A program made the translations under genes and the position numbers. The notes beneath the pieces were generated by a model. It had not been told where the DNA came from. It made no database searches and saw only the letters and a program-made list of their open reading frames with translations. From Pectobacterium betavasculorum (GTDB lineage Bacteria; Pseudomonadota; Gammaproteobacteria; Enterobacterales; Enterobacteriaceae), in assembly GCF_000749845.1 (NCBI RefSeq), contig NZ_JQHM01000005.1:62001-126000 (forward strand): DNA of 64,000 bases, read 5' to 3'. Positions 38,739-48,950 of the stretch are shown here, piece after piece (the stretch's first letter is position 1; the number at the start of each line of letters is the position of its first letter).

Positions 38739-39608
38739 TTAATGCAACAGATTTCCTGATGAATCGTGCCGGATCGCGCGGATATCCAGCGAGTTAAATA
38801 GGTAGTGAGTGCCACAATAATCACAGTGCATATCGATTTCACCGTCCTGCTCGATCATCTCATTCACTTCCTGATCGGACAGCGTCATTAATGCATCTGC
38901 GCAGCGATCGCGTGAGCAGTGACACTGGAACTCGACATCTTGTGGTTCATACACGGTAACCTCTTCCTGATGGTAAAGGCGGTACAACACCTCGTTGGCA
39001 GGTAGGGTAAATAGCTCTTCGGCTTTGACCGTCGTGGTGAGCTGGGTCAGATGATCAAAATCATTCCGGTCGGCATCTTGCGCAGGCAGTACCTGTAGCA
39101 GCATGCCTGCGGCTACCGGATTGCCTTCGTGCTGTCCGGTACGGATAAACAGCCGCGTTGGTAACTGTTCGGACTGCTGAAAATAACTTTCCAGACATTC
39201 AGCAACGGTTTCACCATCTAAACCAACGACGCCTTGATAGCGCTCGCCGTCAGTCGGCGTAATGGTAATGACCAGATAGCCATTGCCAACCATTTCTTTC
39301 AGTGAACTCCCCGGTACGATATCCCCTTGCAGACGGGCAACGCCGCGCATCTGCTGCTGATGGTTACCGTTAATCACTGCCAGCTTCAGCGGGCCATCGC
39401 CCTGAAGCTGAACGGTAATATCGCCGCTGAATTTCAGCGTTGCCGTCAGCAGGCTGGTCGCAACCAGCATTTCGCCCAGCAGGGTTTGCACCGCAGCCGG
39501 GTAGTCGTGGTTGGTCAAAATACGTTGATAAGTCTCGTTAACTGTCACCAATTCGCCACGGACAGCATAATTCTCAAACAGATAACGATGTAGTTGGTCG
39601 TGAGCCAT
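38739..39608 (-). CDS. hslO: Hsp33, redox-regulated holdase chaperone
   Basis: 289 residues, collinear with E. coli HslO. Prevents protein aggregation under oxidative stress; activated when zinc is released from the C-terminal cysteine switch. The four zinc ligands are in CHCSRDRC and CDYCGTH (about 233-270). Cytoplasmic. Followed upstream by hslR on the same strand. Confidence 0.97.
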   Translation of the reverse strand: MAHDQLHRYLFENYAVRGELVTVNETYQRILTNHDYPAAVQTLLGEMLVATSLLTATLKFSGDITVQLQGDGPLKLAVINGNHQQQMRGVARLQGDIVPGSSLKEMVGNGYLVITITPTDGERYQGVVGLDGETVAECLESYFQQSEQLPTRLFIRTGQHEGNPVAAGMLLQVLPAQDADRNDFDHLTQLTTTVKAEELFTLPANEVLYRLYHQEEVTVYEPQDVEFQCHCSRDRCADALMTLSDQEVNEMIEQDGEIDMHCDYCGTHYLFNSLDIRAIRHDSSGNLLH

Positions 39609-39707
39609 GATATTTTTCTCGTCGTAGTGCGGCGGCTAGGAGTGCGGCGATTGCCGAGTCTTCTCTATTGTCAGCCGTTTGATGACCAACAAATGAAGCT
39701 CAGCGCG

Positions 39708-40118
39708 TTAGTCCTTATCGCTGTATTTAAATTTAATCAGATCGCGTCGCTCTTTTTTATCAGGGCGGCGATCGGGGTGTGGCATCGTTAGCGCATTCAT
39801 TTTTCGCGCCTGCGCCACCTTTTCTCGTTTCTCAATGCTTGCCGTCGTTTCCTGATAGAGCGCCTGCGCCTCTGTCGCACTTCTGCGCTGACCGCTGACA
39901 GACAAAATGATGATGGTGCGTTCATCATTCCCTTGACGCAGTTTAATCTCGGCATTCAGCTCGACCTGTTTGCTCGGCTTACCGCGTTGACCGTTATAAT
40001 GTACTTTGCCGCCGTCAATCATCTCGCGAGCCATCGCTCGGGTTTTATAGAAACGGGCGGCCCAGAGCCATTTATCCAGACGAACGGCATTGTCAGTCTG
40101 CTCGGTAACTTTCGCCAT
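39708..40118 (-). CDS. hslR: Hsp15, ribosome-associated S4-domain heat shock protein
   Basis: 136 residues. S4 RNA-binding domain at the N-terminus (VRLDKWLWAARFYKTRAMAREMIDGG first part, then KVHYNGQRGKPSKQV), basic tail. Binds free 50S subunits carrying nascent chains to recycle them. Same order as in E. coli (yrfG-hslR-hslO). Confidence 0.96.
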   Translation of the reverse strand: MAKVTEQTDNAVRLDKWLWAARFYKTRAMAREMIDGGKVHYNGQRGKPSKQVELNAEIKLRQGNDERTIIILSVSGQRRSATEAQALYQETTASIEKREKVAQARKMNALTMPHPDRRPDKKERRDLIKFKYSDKD

Positions 40119-40136
40119 AAATCCCCCTGATTACTC

Positions 40137-40221
40137 TAATGCCGATCGTTTAAGGATCGCGTTACGGGGGCGACCACGGCACGAGGCATCCCTGCGGGAA
40201 CCTCATCACCGTGTTTCCCCC
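40137..40221 (+). repeat. Dispersed palindromic repeat, copy 3
   Basis: Begins TAATGCCGATCGTTTAAGGA, continues GGCGACCACGGCACGAGG and TGCGGGAACCTCATCACCG. Most diverged of the three copies. Located between hslR and yrfG. Confidence 0.85.
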
Positions 40222-40236
40222 ATCAGGCCACCTGCA

Positions 40237-40923
40237 TTACTCTGCGTTAACGGAGTGGCGCAGGGCTGGTAGCAGCGCAAGATAGTCGTTCATTGACGGA
40301 TGTTGCAGGAATGCCTTTTCCTGCTGGCCGGAGTCTGGATTACGTACACCCAGACAGTAATGGATACCAAAGGTTTTCGCGGCATCCAGAATCGGCTCGC
40401 TGTCATCCACGAATAACGTTCTGGCAGGGTCAAAACCGGTTTGCTGTTGGACGGCCTGCCACAAGCGCTGATTCTCTTTCGGATACCCATAAGTATGGGT
40501 GGAAAGCAATAAATCAAGATGCTGATCCAGCCCGGTATGTTCGATTTTTACCGCCAGGCTGTGTGGATGAGCGTTGGTCAGCAGAATCGTCTCTTTACCG
40601 CACTCGCGCAACGCCGTCAAAAACGGCGTGGTGTCATCGCGCAACCGGGCTCGGGTGCCACTATCCGTCGTCATTTGATAGATATCCAGATCGAGACGTT
40701 CTGACCAGTAATCGAAGCAATACCAGTTTAGCGTGTGCTGCACCGCCTGATACTCTTGCTTGATAAGCTGGTGTGCCTGCTCAAGGCTGATACTGCGTTT
40801 TTCACTAAGCGATTGCGGCACCAGTTGAAGCCAGAAATAGCTATCAAATGCCAGATCGAGCAGCGTGCCATCCATATCCAGTATCACGGTGTCGATGTCG
40901 TGCCAGTTAACGTAGGGATTCAT
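40237..40923 (-). CDS. yrfG: GMP/IMP nucleotidase YrfG, HAD family
   Basis: 228 residues from the ATG at 40923 (GGAG upstream), which matches the E. coli start MHINIAWQDVDTV; the frame is open for 31 more codons to the left. HAD motifs: DMDGTLLDL (I), LLTNAH (II), YPKENQ and FVDDSEPILDAA (III/IV). Dephosphorylates purine nucleoside monophosphates. Cytoplasmic. Confidence 0.94.
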   Translation of the reverse strand: MNPYVNWHDIDTVILDMDGTLLDLAFDSYFWLQLVPQSLSEKRSISLEQAHQLIKQEYQAVQHTLNWYCFDYWSERLDLDIYQMTTDSGTRARLRDDTTPFLTALRECGKETILLTNAHPHSLAVKIEHTGLDQHLDLLLSTHTYGYPKENQRLWQAVQQQTGFDPARTLFVDDSEPILDAAKTFGIHYCLGVRNPDSGQQEKAFLQHPSMNDYLALLPALRHSVNAE

Positions 40924-41051
40924 AACGACTCCAGATGTCGCGTCGTGCCATACGAGGTGATGAAGCAGGAGACGCGTAATGCAATAGTGACAATAGGGAC
41001 GAGGAACCGATCCCACTAGGTTAGCATAACCGCAGAGAGGGCTCGATGCCG

Positions 41052-43199
41052 TTAGCGGGGAAGCTGGGGGCGAGTCTCTGGGAACGAATTCGTCATCATG
41101 TTGAAACGTGAGGCGTAATAGTGCTGAATGTCGGTAACCCGTTTCTGGTGTTTACGCATTTTAATGCCGGTCAGAATAGCATTTATGATAAACGTCGCGG
41201 AAAAGAGCAGCAGCAGCAGGCAACTGCCGAGATAGCGCCAGACGGTAATAACATCGGGTTCGCTGTGCAGGCTGATGTGCTTAGTCCCGTTGGCATCGGT
41301 ATTGAGCTGAGTGATGACGCCCGTGGCATTGAACGGCGTATGCAACAGCATGGCTGAAAGCCGCTGGAGTTCCTGCCACTGATCCGATGGACGATATTCA
41401 TTGAGCGGCATCGGGGGGAGCGGATGGTTAACGAACTGCCGACCTTCGTCGCTGCGAATTAGGAATCCACCAGGAGGCGGGCTGTTTAGCGATTCAGCCG
41501 CGTTGTTGATTTCCTGATAAAAGAATTGATCGGTAGAACTGTTGACCAATGACTCCAGTGTTTCTGCACTGACGGCGGGCAGCACGACATTCATGCCTTT
41601 TAGCTTGCCGGAATCGGCGTCTTTTACCAGCGTATTCCAATTCTTGACGTCGCTCAGATTCACCAGCGCATTTTTTAGGCGAGAGCAATCGTTTTCCTGT
41701 TGACACAAATCTTGTGTTCTCAGAACGACATCCGCGAAGTTCTTCATCAAAATCAGCCCTGATTTCTGGATCGTGGACGCTAACTGAGAATTGACCTGAC
41801 CTTCTTTTTCCGCTTGCGGATGGAGTTGACTGTTGACCGAGTTTAGCAAGGTGGAGGCTTTTTCAATTGTCTCCGATTCTGGCAACGGCAACGGCGCGGC
41901 TTTGTTCCAGTAAATGGCGGAGCAATCGAAAGGGCTGAACGCGTAGGAAGATGGTGTGGAGACCGGATGAATCCCGGCGGGCACATAGCACATGCCGCTA
42001 CCGCGAACAGCCAGCGTGTCACCAATACGTAGCTGAGCTTTTTCCAGATCGCTGACTTGTGTGACTTCAATGCGCTGTGCGCCTTGAAGCCAGGCCAAAC
42101 TGAGTTTTAACGGCAGTTCAAGCTGAACGTTAGTGACAAGCAAAATCAGGCTGAGCAGTGAACCCGCGGCCAGCAGCAGATTCCTGCTCCACCGCTGTAA
42201 CGGGAAATTTTTCACCTCATCATGCAGCGAAAGGTACTCTCCCTGACGAATCACCTGGCGGTTGAGGTAGATATCTACGTCCGTTTTTCGCCCAAGCTCC
42301 TGCGTGATATAGGGCTGCCAATGGGGCGGATAGATCAGATCGATATTGCCAAGAGATATATTACCAAGTGGCCCCTGATTGGATTCGCCAAACAGCCCCA
42401 AGCCTTGCGGTGTGCCGTGGAGGCAATGCACGTCCCGCAATTCTTGGGAGGAAGGTGACCGGAAAAGCTGCCACAGACTCCACACTGCTAACAATGATGC
42501 GGTGCCTATCAGCCAGGGAAGCAGGGCAATTGGGCTATTCAGGCTGATGAACAGGAGCAGAAAAGACAGGCAGAGCATGGCCGTTTCTTTCAACCCTGTG
42601 GAGTGATGGATTGCGTGTTCTTCACGTGTTTCTTTGCGGATGGTAACCAACTCCGCATGCTCATTGTCTTCCTGACGGATGGAGGCGTTTGGTACAGGTA
42701 TTTCAGCCGGTAGCGGAGCCAGCGAACGATCGTCAAGGCACTCGGTTAGCGAATGTCCGTTCAGAGAAATAACCAGCGGGATCGAGCGCGTTTTAATCAG
42801 TTCGACGGTGTTATTTTCGGTGATGAACTGTTCCCAATTAGGGGGAAGGTGGATTTCTTGTGTATCGATATAATAGCGCCACTTATTCTGAACATCGGTG
42901 CTCAGGCCGTAGCGTGTAATCGTATGGGTGATGGGATAAACCCGATTGCTTTGCAGGGAACGCGGTAGTCTTGGCTGTGCATTGGGAGTATCAAGCGGCG
43001 TGGTTTGCTGACTGTTTTCTTGAGTCAGATAACGCTCAACGGCAATCCGTTCATCTTCAGTTAACCGACGGGGAAGTGATTGCGAAACGGGTAATGGTGG
43101 AGCGGACAGGAAACGGCGTCGCATACGGTAGCCGACAAGACCTCCGATCACGATCAGACAGGCAAGCAATATCGCCAATATGGTAAATATTGTGCTCAT
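41052..43199 (-). CDS. igaA: IgaA/YrfF, inner-membrane repressor of the Rcs phosphorelay
   Basis: 715 residues. Membrane helices near residues 4-24, 205-245, 335-357 and 655-680 flank cytoplasmic loops and a large periplasmic domain containing GSGMCYVPAGIHPV. Homologous to Salmonella IgaA and Proteus UmoB, which hold RcsD in check; in Pectobacterium the Rcs system controls motility, polysaccharide and exoenzymes. Divergent from nudE. Confidence 0.94.
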   Translation of the reverse strand: MSTIFTILAILLACLIVIGGLVGYRMRRRFLSAPPLPVSQSLPRRLTEDERIAVERYLTQENSQQTTPLDTPNAQPRLPRSLQSNRVYPITHTITRYGLSTDVQNKWRYYIDTQEIHLPPNWEQFITENNTVELIKTRSIPLVISLNGHSLTECLDDRSLAPLPAEIPVPNASIRQEDNEHAELVTIRKETREEHAIHHSTGLKETAMLCLSFLLLFISLNSPIALLPWLIGTASLLAVWSLWQLFRSPSSQELRDVHCLHGTPQGLGLFGESNQGPLGNISLGNIDLIYPPHWQPYITQELGRKTDVDIYLNRQVIRQGEYLSLHDEVKNFPLQRWSRNLLLAAGSLLSLILLVTNVQLELPLKLSLAWLQGAQRIEVTQVSDLEKAQLRIGDTLAVRGSGMCYVPAGIHPVSTPSSYAFSPFDCSAIYWNKAAPLPLPESETIEKASTLLNSVNSQLHPQAEKEGQVNSQLASTIQKSGLILMKNFADVVLRTQDLCQQENDCSRLKNALVNLSDVKNWNTLVKDADSGKLKGMNVVLPAVSAETLESLVNSSTDQFFYQEINNAAESLNSPPPGGFLIRSDEGRQFVNHPLPPMPLNEYRPSDQWQELQRLSAMLLHTPFNATGVITQLNTDANGTKHISLHSEPDVITVWRYLGSCLLLLLFSATFIINAILTGIKMRKHQKRVTDIQHYYASRFNMMTNSFPETRPQLPR

Positions 43200-43636
43200 G
43201 TCATCTCCATCCCAAAACGCTCAGCTCCTTGTTCTCGTCGGAGTTTAACAAAATTATACAATCGATGATAACCCGTATGGCATTGTTTTCTTAGATTAAT
43301 AACGCAATTGTGAGTGGAGTTCATTGCATAAGGTGATGATAGTAACAAGCAAAAATCACCTCTTGAATGAGGATAATCCTATTTTTTTTAAGTTATTGAC
43401 TTTTGTCGGTGGCTTCTCATACAGCATGTATCTTACATGTTGCTCACACGTAAATTCATGGTCACGATAGTTGCAGCGAAGGTGACTGTTAACGCACAAT
43501 GTGAACAGAATCAAAAAAGAATATTTACGATCTCTTCTTAATTCAACAGCATTCCGTATTCAGGTTACGGTAAAAGTAACCTCATCTGCGCGTTGGGCTA
43601 AGGTGCCGTTCTGGTCGTAACTCTCTGGGGGCATCA
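43200..43636. other. Divergent intergenic region igaA-nudE
   Basis: 437 bp, AT-rich between 43260 and 43560. TTGACTTTTGTC at about 43396 could be a -35 element, but no clear -10 follows at the right distance. No gene, repeat or recognisable operator seen. Confidence 0.4.
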
Positions 43637-44194
43637 ATGAGTCATAACCTGCAAAAACCTAAAATCCTCAAGGTGGAAACGATAGCGCATTCGCGCTTGT
43701 TCAACGTGGAATCCGTCGATCTTGAATTTAGCAACGGGGTACGCCGGGTTTATGAACGGATGCGTTCAAGCGGCCGACAGGCGGTGATGATCGTCCCGAT
43801 CATTGATGATGAACTGCTGTTGATCCGTGAATACGCCGTCGGTATTGAAGAATACGAACTGGGATTCCCCAAAGGGCTAATCGATCCCGGCGAAACGGTC
43901 TTTGAAGCCGCTAACCGTGAATTGATGGAAGAAGTTGGTTTTGGAGCAGAAAAGCTGGAATTGCTGGCGACGTTAACCATGGCACCTTCCTATTTTTCCA
44001 GCCAGATGAATATTGTCGTGGCGCACGGGCTGTACCCAAAGAGCCTGGAAGGTGATGAACCTGAGCCCATGCCGCAAGTCCGCTGGTCAGTGGATAACAT
44101 GATGTCGCTGCTGCAAGAGCCTGATTTCCGTGAAGCACGTAATGTCAGTGCACTGTTTCTGGCCCACGACTGGCTGCGTCGTACACCTCGCTAA
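43637..44194 (+). CDS. nudE: ADP compounds hydrolase NudE
   Basis: 185 residues. Nudix box GLIDPGETVFEAANRELMEE-VGFG (about 78-101) preceded by ELGFPK. Hydrolyses ADP-ribose, Ap3A and NADH; cytoplasmic. Collinear with E. coli NudE (MSKSLQKPTILNVETV). CTGGGGG lies upstream of the ATG. Convergent with mrcA. Confidence 0.96.
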   Translation: MSHNLQKPKILKVETIAHSRLFNVESVDLEFSNGVRRVYERMRSSGRQAVMIVPIIDDELLLIREYAVGIEEYELGFPKGLIDPGETVFEAANRELMEEVGFGAEKLELLATLTMAPSYFSSQMNIVVAHGLYPKSLEGDEPEPMPQVRWSVDNMMSLLQEPDFREARNVSALFLAHDWLRRTPR

Positions 44195-44216
44195 TTTTTA
44201 TCGTATCGGAAATAAC

Positions 44217-44256
44217 CAAAAAAAGAAGGTGCCACGTTGGGCACCTTCTTTGTCTT
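44217..44256. terminator. Bidirectional terminator between nudE and mrcA
   Basis: AGAAGGTGCC (44224-44233) pairs with GGCACCTTCT (44240-44249). A run of As precedes and TTTGTCTTT follows, so both converging genes can end here. Confidence 0.85.
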
Positions 44257-44279
44257 TGCGTTACGGCATGATACGCCGA

Positions 44280-46835
44280 CTAGAATAGCTCTTCGCTTTG
44301 TCCGTTATCCATTAGCGTGGTGCCGACTTCATGCACTTCATATTCTTTCGGCTGTGTACCGTCAATGAAGTATTCGGAACGGCTGTTCCCACCACCGTTA
44401 GACAGCTTACCGCTGCTGCGGTCAATAACCACGCTAACGATACCGGGCGGTGGCGTCAGAGGTTGCTCTGGTACGCCATCCAGCGCGGCTTTCATGAAAT
44501 CATCCCATGCAGGCTGCGCTGATTTCGCACCGCCCTCGTAGCCGGAGATCTGATCTTTAATGGCACCAGATGCGCTGCTGGCACCCAGATCTCGGCGATG
44601 ATCGTCGAAGCCGATCCAGACTGAAGTCACCAGATTCGGGCCATAGCCGGAGAACCAGGCGTCTTTAGAACTGTTTGTTGTACCGGTTTTGCCGCCGATA
44701 TCTCGACGTTTCAAATCACGACCCGCGCGCCAGCCTGTACCCATCCAACCCGGTTCGCCAAAGACGTTGCTGTTCATCGCGTCTTTAATCAGGAAGGACA
44801 GCGGCGTATTGATAACATGCGGTGCATAAGGTTGCGCAGCGCTCTGCTGTGCGGCTTCTGGTGTAACAGGCTCCAGCTCTGGCTGTGGCAGACCTAACGG
44901 TGGTGCTTCGTTTGACGTAGCAACATCTTCAACGTTAGTGGTTGCCAACACTGGTGAGCGTGGCGTGTCACCGTAGACCAGCGGCAGATTACAGGTATCG
45001 CAGACTACTTTTGGCGTCGCGGTAAAGACCGTACCGCTCATTTCGTTCTCTATCTTGCTAATCAGATAGGGATCGACCAGATAGCCGCCGTTTGCCATGA
45101 CAGCATAACCGCGTACGACCTGTAGCGGCGTAAACGAGGCGGCACCCAGCGCCAGCGATTCGGTATGGACGATATTCTGTGCCGGGAAACCGAAGCGTTG
45201 CAGGTACTCCGCCGCATAGTCCACACCCATCGCACGCATGGCGCGAACCATCACCACGTTTTTGGATTGGCCTAGTCCCTGACGCAAGCGTATCGGACCG
45301 TCATAGGTTGCCGGGGAGTTTTTCGGCCGCCAGTCAGATCCTGCACCAGCATCCCAACGAGTGATCGGGACATCGTTCAGAATCGTTGCCAGCGTTAAAC
45401 CTTTGTCCATTGCCGCAGTGTAGAGGAAAGGTTTGATGTTGGAACCAATCTGACGCAGTGCCTGTGTCGCGCGGTTGAACTTGCTGTGGTTAAAATCAAA
45501 GCCGCCAACCAGCGCTTCTATGGCACCATTTTTCGGGTTGAGCGAGACGATAGCGGAGTTGACGTCCGGCACCTGTGCCAGCCACCAGCCATCGTTCACT
45601 TTACGTACCCAAACCTGCTGGCCTGCCTGCACAACGTCTGTGACGCGCTTCGGTGTTGGCCCTTGTTGCGTATCGGAACGGTATGCGCGTGCCCAGCGCA
45701 TACCCGCCATCGGCAAGGCAATATTGCTGCCATCAGACAGGATAGCAATCGCGTTGTCTGCCGTTGTGCTGGTGACGATGGCTGGATAGAGCGGGCCGTA
45801 GACCGGCAACGCTTTCAGGGCGGCAATCATCTTCGCCTGATCCCAAACACCTTCCCCCACTTTCCACAGCACTTTGCTCGGGCCGCGATAACCGTGGCGC
45901 ATGTCATAGGCGAGGATGTTGTTACGCAATGCATCCTGTGCAGCGGTTTGCAATTTTTTGGTGACAGTTGTGTAGACCTTATAACCGTCGTTATAAGCAT
46001 CTTCGCCGTAGCGTTTGACCATCTCCTGTCGTGCCATTTCTGCGACATATGGCGCGGAGAACGAAATTTTAGGCGCGTGGTAATTCGCGACCAGCTTTTC
46101 GTTACGTGCCGCATCGTATTGCGACGGTGTGATGTAGTTTTCATCCTTCATACGCGCAAGTACTACGTTGCGGCGCGCAACGGCGCGATCGTAGGAATAG
46201 AGCGGGTTGAACGTCGATGGAGCCTTCGGCAGACCGGCGATCATCGCCATTTCGCTCAGCGTTAACTGGTCAACAGGGCGGCCAAAGTAAACCTGTGCCG
46301 CTGCGCCAACCCCATAGGCGCGATAGCCGAGGTAAATCTTGTTCAGGTAGAGCTCAAGGATTTCATCCTTGGTCAGCAATTGCTCAATACGGATAGCCAG
46401 AAACACTTCCTTGATCTTACGAATCAGGGTGCGTTCTGGGCTCAGGAAGAAGTTCCTGGCGAGCTGTTGCGTAATGGTACTCGCCCCTTGGGAGGCGTGA
46501 CCAGACGTGAGTGCGATAGACGCGGCGCGGATAATCCCGACGGGATCGACACCGTGGTGCTCATAGAAGCGGCTATCTTCGGTCGCGATAAAGGCATGTA
46601 CCAGTTCAGGGGGAACCTGATCCAATTTGAGCGGGATACGGCGTTTTTCACCAAACTGAGCGATCAGCTCGCCATCGGCGCTGTAGACCTGCATCGGCGT
46701 TTGCAGCCGAACGTCTTTCAGCGCGGCGACATCGGGCAGTTGGGGTTCGATATAGCGGTACAAACCATATATCGAGGCAGCTCCCAGCAGAATGCAAGAG
46801 ACTGCAAGGATGAATAGATATTTTACGAACTTCAC
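44280..46835 (-). CDS. mrcA: Penicillin-binding protein 1A
   Basis: 851 residues, bifunctional peptidoglycan glycosyltransferase/transpeptidase. TM about 6-28; GT51 motif ATEDSRFYEHHGVD and RGASTITQQ-type QGASTITQQLARN; transpeptidase SxxK in GSNIKPF, SxN-type region and KTGT in GGKTGTTNSS. Inner membrane, periplasmic domains. A beta-lactam target, and therefore of interest in a carbapenem producer. Divergent from the hof operon. Confidence 0.97.
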   Translation of the reverse strand: MKFVKYLFILAVSCILLGAASIYGLYRYIEPQLPDVAALKDVRLQTPMQVYSADGELIAQFGEKRRIPLKLDQVPPELVHAFIATEDSRFYEHHGVDPVGIIRAASIALTSGHASQGASTITQQLARNFFLSPERTLIRKIKEVFLAIRIEQLLTKDEILELYLNKIYLGYRAYGVGAAAQVYFGRPVDQLTLSEMAMIAGLPKAPSTFNPLYSYDRAVARRNVVLARMKDENYITPSQYDAARNEKLVANYHAPKISFSAPYVAEMARQEMVKRYGEDAYNDGYKVYTTVTKKLQTAAQDALRNNILAYDMRHGYRGPSKVLWKVGEGVWDQAKMIAALKALPVYGPLYPAIVTSTTADNAIAILSDGSNIALPMAGMRWARAYRSDTQQGPTPKRVTDVVQAGQQVWVRKVNDGWWLAQVPDVNSAIVSLNPKNGAIEALVGGFDFNHSKFNRATQALRQIGSNIKPFLYTAAMDKGLTLATILNDVPITRWDAGAGSDWRPKNSPATYDGPIRLRQGLGQSKNVVMVRAMRAMGVDYAAEYLQRFGFPAQNIVHTESLALGAASFTPLQVVRGYAVMANGGYLVDPYLISKIENEMSGTVFTATPKVVCDTCNLPLVYGDTPRSPVLATTNVEDVATSNEAPPLGLPQPELEPVTPEAAQQSAAQPYAPHVINTPLSFLIKDAMNSNVFGEPGWMGTGWRAGRDLKRRDIGGKTGTTNSSKDAWFSGYGPNLVTSVWIGFDDHRRDLGASSASGAIKDQISGYEGGAKSAQPAWDDFMKAALDGVPEQPLTPPPGIVSVVIDRSSGKLSNGGGNSRSEYFIDGTQPKEYEVHEVGTTLMDNGQSEELF

Positions 46836-46946
46836 CTGGGATTTTCCATTCAGTAGCGTTTGAACAGTTTATAAACAATCGGGCGCTAGTATAAAGATAA
46901 CCCAGCACTGTGGATACGTTTATTGGATAAGGAAATCGGGTTGAAC

Positions 46947-47798
46947 ATGGCTTATCACATCTGGCGGGTTGGAGTAGATATACAAAACGGCTTCATGCGT
47001 GCACTAGCGGTTCAGCGTCGCCGCTATGGCTGGCAGCTTCGTCACTGGTGGCAATATCCGCTACCAGACGACACCTTGCGCACGGGTAGTCTACACCATA
47101 CTGAGGCACTTTGTGAGGTCTTGCGAACATGGCGTCGTTTGCTGCCTGGACACATTTCGCTACGGGTAGGGTTCCCTGCTCAACTGACTTTGCAACAGCA
47201 TCTCCCTATGCCCGACCAGCGTTTACAGGAGCCGGAGCGTAGCTTCTATATTGAAACTCTAGCGGCTCGTAAGCTACCGATCGGCAGCGAATCACTGGCG
47301 ATAGACTATCGGGAAGACCCGCAGATGCAGGGTTCGCTGCTGGTGACGGCTGCGCGTCGGCAGGAGATTGATAATTGGTTAACGTGCTTGAATAACGCGG
47401 GATTGCGGCCTGATGTTCTTGAGGTGTCAACGTGTGCGCTCAGACTGATGGCGCAGCAGGCAGGGCTTGAGTCTAATCGCCTGTTTCTGCATCGCCTATT
47501 GGATAGCTGGCTATGGGTATCCCCGCTTAACCACGCTTTCCACTCAGGCGTGATACACCTTGATGAACTGAATGATGAGGCCGATATCTTATCGCTTGTA
47601 AGCACTCGCTATCAGCATGACGTCGAGGAAATAGCCTATTACTCTAGCGTCTCGCCCGATTTGCCCTACCATCTGACCGACGTACTACAACCGTGGTCGC
47701 CATTAACGGTGTTTAACCACATGCAGCCGCCGCTGCCGAGCTTCCCTTCGGCTTTTGCGATAGCGGGTGGGCTGGCATTGCGCCCAGAGGATGCCTGA
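46947..47798 (+). CDS. hofM: HofM (PilM-like), competence/pilus assembly protein
   Basis: 283 residues from the ATG at 46947, matching E. coli MAFKIW; the TTG at 46941 has better spacing to AAGGA (46930) and is possible. Actin-like PilM family, degenerate. The hofMNOPQ operon forms the type IV-pilus alignment complex plus secretin used in E. coli for DNA as nutrient. Stop is 2 bp before hofN. Confidence 0.85.
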   Translation: MAYHIWRVGVDIQNGFMRALAVQRRRYGWQLRHWWQYPLPDDTLRTGSLHHTEALCEVLRTWRRLLPGHISLRVGFPAQLTLQQHLPMPDQRLQEPERSFYIETLAARKLPIGSESLAIDYREDPQMQGSLLVTAARRQEIDNWLTCLNNAGLRPDVLEVSTCALRLMAQQAGLESNRLFLHRLLDSWLWVSPLNHAFHSGVIHLDELNDEADILSLVSTRYQHDVEEIAYYSSVSPDLPYHLTDVLQPWSPLTVFNHMQPPLPSFPSAFAIAGGLALRPEDA

Positions 47799-47800
47799 CT

Positions 47801-48370
47801 ATGCTGCTAATTAATCTTTTACCCTGGCGTAAAACTCAGATGCGTCAGCGCGCTCGTTGTTGGTTAGTGTTGCTTTGGCTCCAGACGGGGTTGATGTTCT
47901 GCCTTATCGCGGCGGTGTATCTACTTTGGCAGCACAGACAGCAACGTGCGCAAGATGTACTCAATGCTGAGGTGGCTCAGCAGCAGCAACTGACGACGTT
48001 GTATCAACAGACCCATCAGGCGCGAGAAACGTTACGTCGATATCAGGTGCAAGAACGTGCCGAGGCGATAGTCCAGCATGACAATCGTCGTAACTTCCAT
48101 CTGTTAGACCAGCTTGCTGGCATGATGCCTGCACGTCTGTGGCTGACGGAACTAACCGATCGCGGATCGCATCTGCTGCTGTCCGGTGTAAGCGAAAACT
48201 ATCACGATATCATCATGCTACAGCATGCATTATTGCGCCATGTGTCAGTCGAACGTGTGCAGTTGCTGTATACGTCCCGAGAGCGCGGTGCGAATACTGG
48301 GCTGCGCTTTTCCTTTCAGGCCGACTGGCGCGGTAGCAGCGTTTCCTCAGCGGGGGGAAACCATGATTAA
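47801..48370 (+). CDS. hofN: HofN (PilN-like) inner-membrane protein
   Basis: 189 residues. Typical PilN start LINLLPWRKTQMRQR, one TM (about 21-43), coiled-coil periplasmic segment rich in Gln, then a ferredoxin-like PilN domain (MMPARLWLTELTDRGSHLLLSG). Works with HofM and HofO. Overlaps hofO by 8 bp. Confidence 0.88.
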   Translation: MLLINLLPWRKTQMRQRARCWLVLLWLQTGLMFCLIAAVYLLWQHRQQRAQDVLNAEVAQQQQLTTLYQQTHQARETLRRYQVQERAEAIVQHDNRRNFHLLDQLAGMMPARLWLTELTDRGSHLLLSGVSENYHDIIMLQHALLRHVSVERVQLLYTSRERGANTGLRFSFQADWRGSSVSSAGGNHD

Positions 48371-48950
48371 TCACGCGATCGTCATTGATGTCGTGCTGAA
48401 CTGGCCGAGGCTCATCAATAAGCCGTTATGGCAGCAGCTCGTTATTCAATTGACGTTTGTTGCCGCTGCCGGATTGCTATCAGGCTGGTTTCTCGTCGGT
48501 GAAGTTTGGAAAACTGCTATTGGTATAGAAGTACAAACCGTTCAGGCGCGCTTGGATATACAGGAAGTGCAACAAAAACTAGACGCGATGCCGCCGTTAT
48601 CGGTGTTACGTACGCAATTAGCGGAGAGGACCGCGCAAGCCGCACCTTTTCAGCCCGACGGGCTGGCACAGCTTATCGTCGAGCCTTTGTCACAAGCCGG
48701 TGCTTCTTTGCTGTCCTGGCAGCCCGCTTTGCCTCACGCAGGTGAGCCTCCTCAGGAACGTTGGCAATTGGCATTTAGCGCCGATTACACGAGTGTGTTG
48801 CAGGTGCTTCGTGAGTTGACGGCGTTACCTTATGTACTGCGAATTGCGCAACTTACTGTAAAGGCCGATATCGTCCAAACGGAGCCATCATTAGGAATGC
48901 CTCGGTTACAGGTTGAGCTATCGCTAATCAGGCCAGAGGGTGCGCCATGA
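48363..48950 (+). CDS. hofO: HofO (PilO-like) inner-membrane protein
   Basis: 195 residues from the ATG at 48363, inside the hofN end with GGGGGAAA upstream. One TM (about 25-45), helical periplasmic part (VQARLDIQEVQQKLDAMPPL), PilO-like C-terminal domain. Part of the alignment complex. Overlaps hofP by 4 bp. Confidence 0.85.
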   Translation: MINHAIVIDVVLNWPRLINKPLWQQLVIQLTFVAAAGLLSGWFLVGEVWKTAIGIEVQTVQARLDIQEVQQKLDAMPPLSVLRTQLAERTAQAAPFQPDGLAQLIVEPLSQAGASLLSWQPALPHAGEPPQERWQLAFSADYTSVLQVLRELTALPYVLRIAQLTVKADIVQTEPSLGMPRLQVELSLIRPEGAP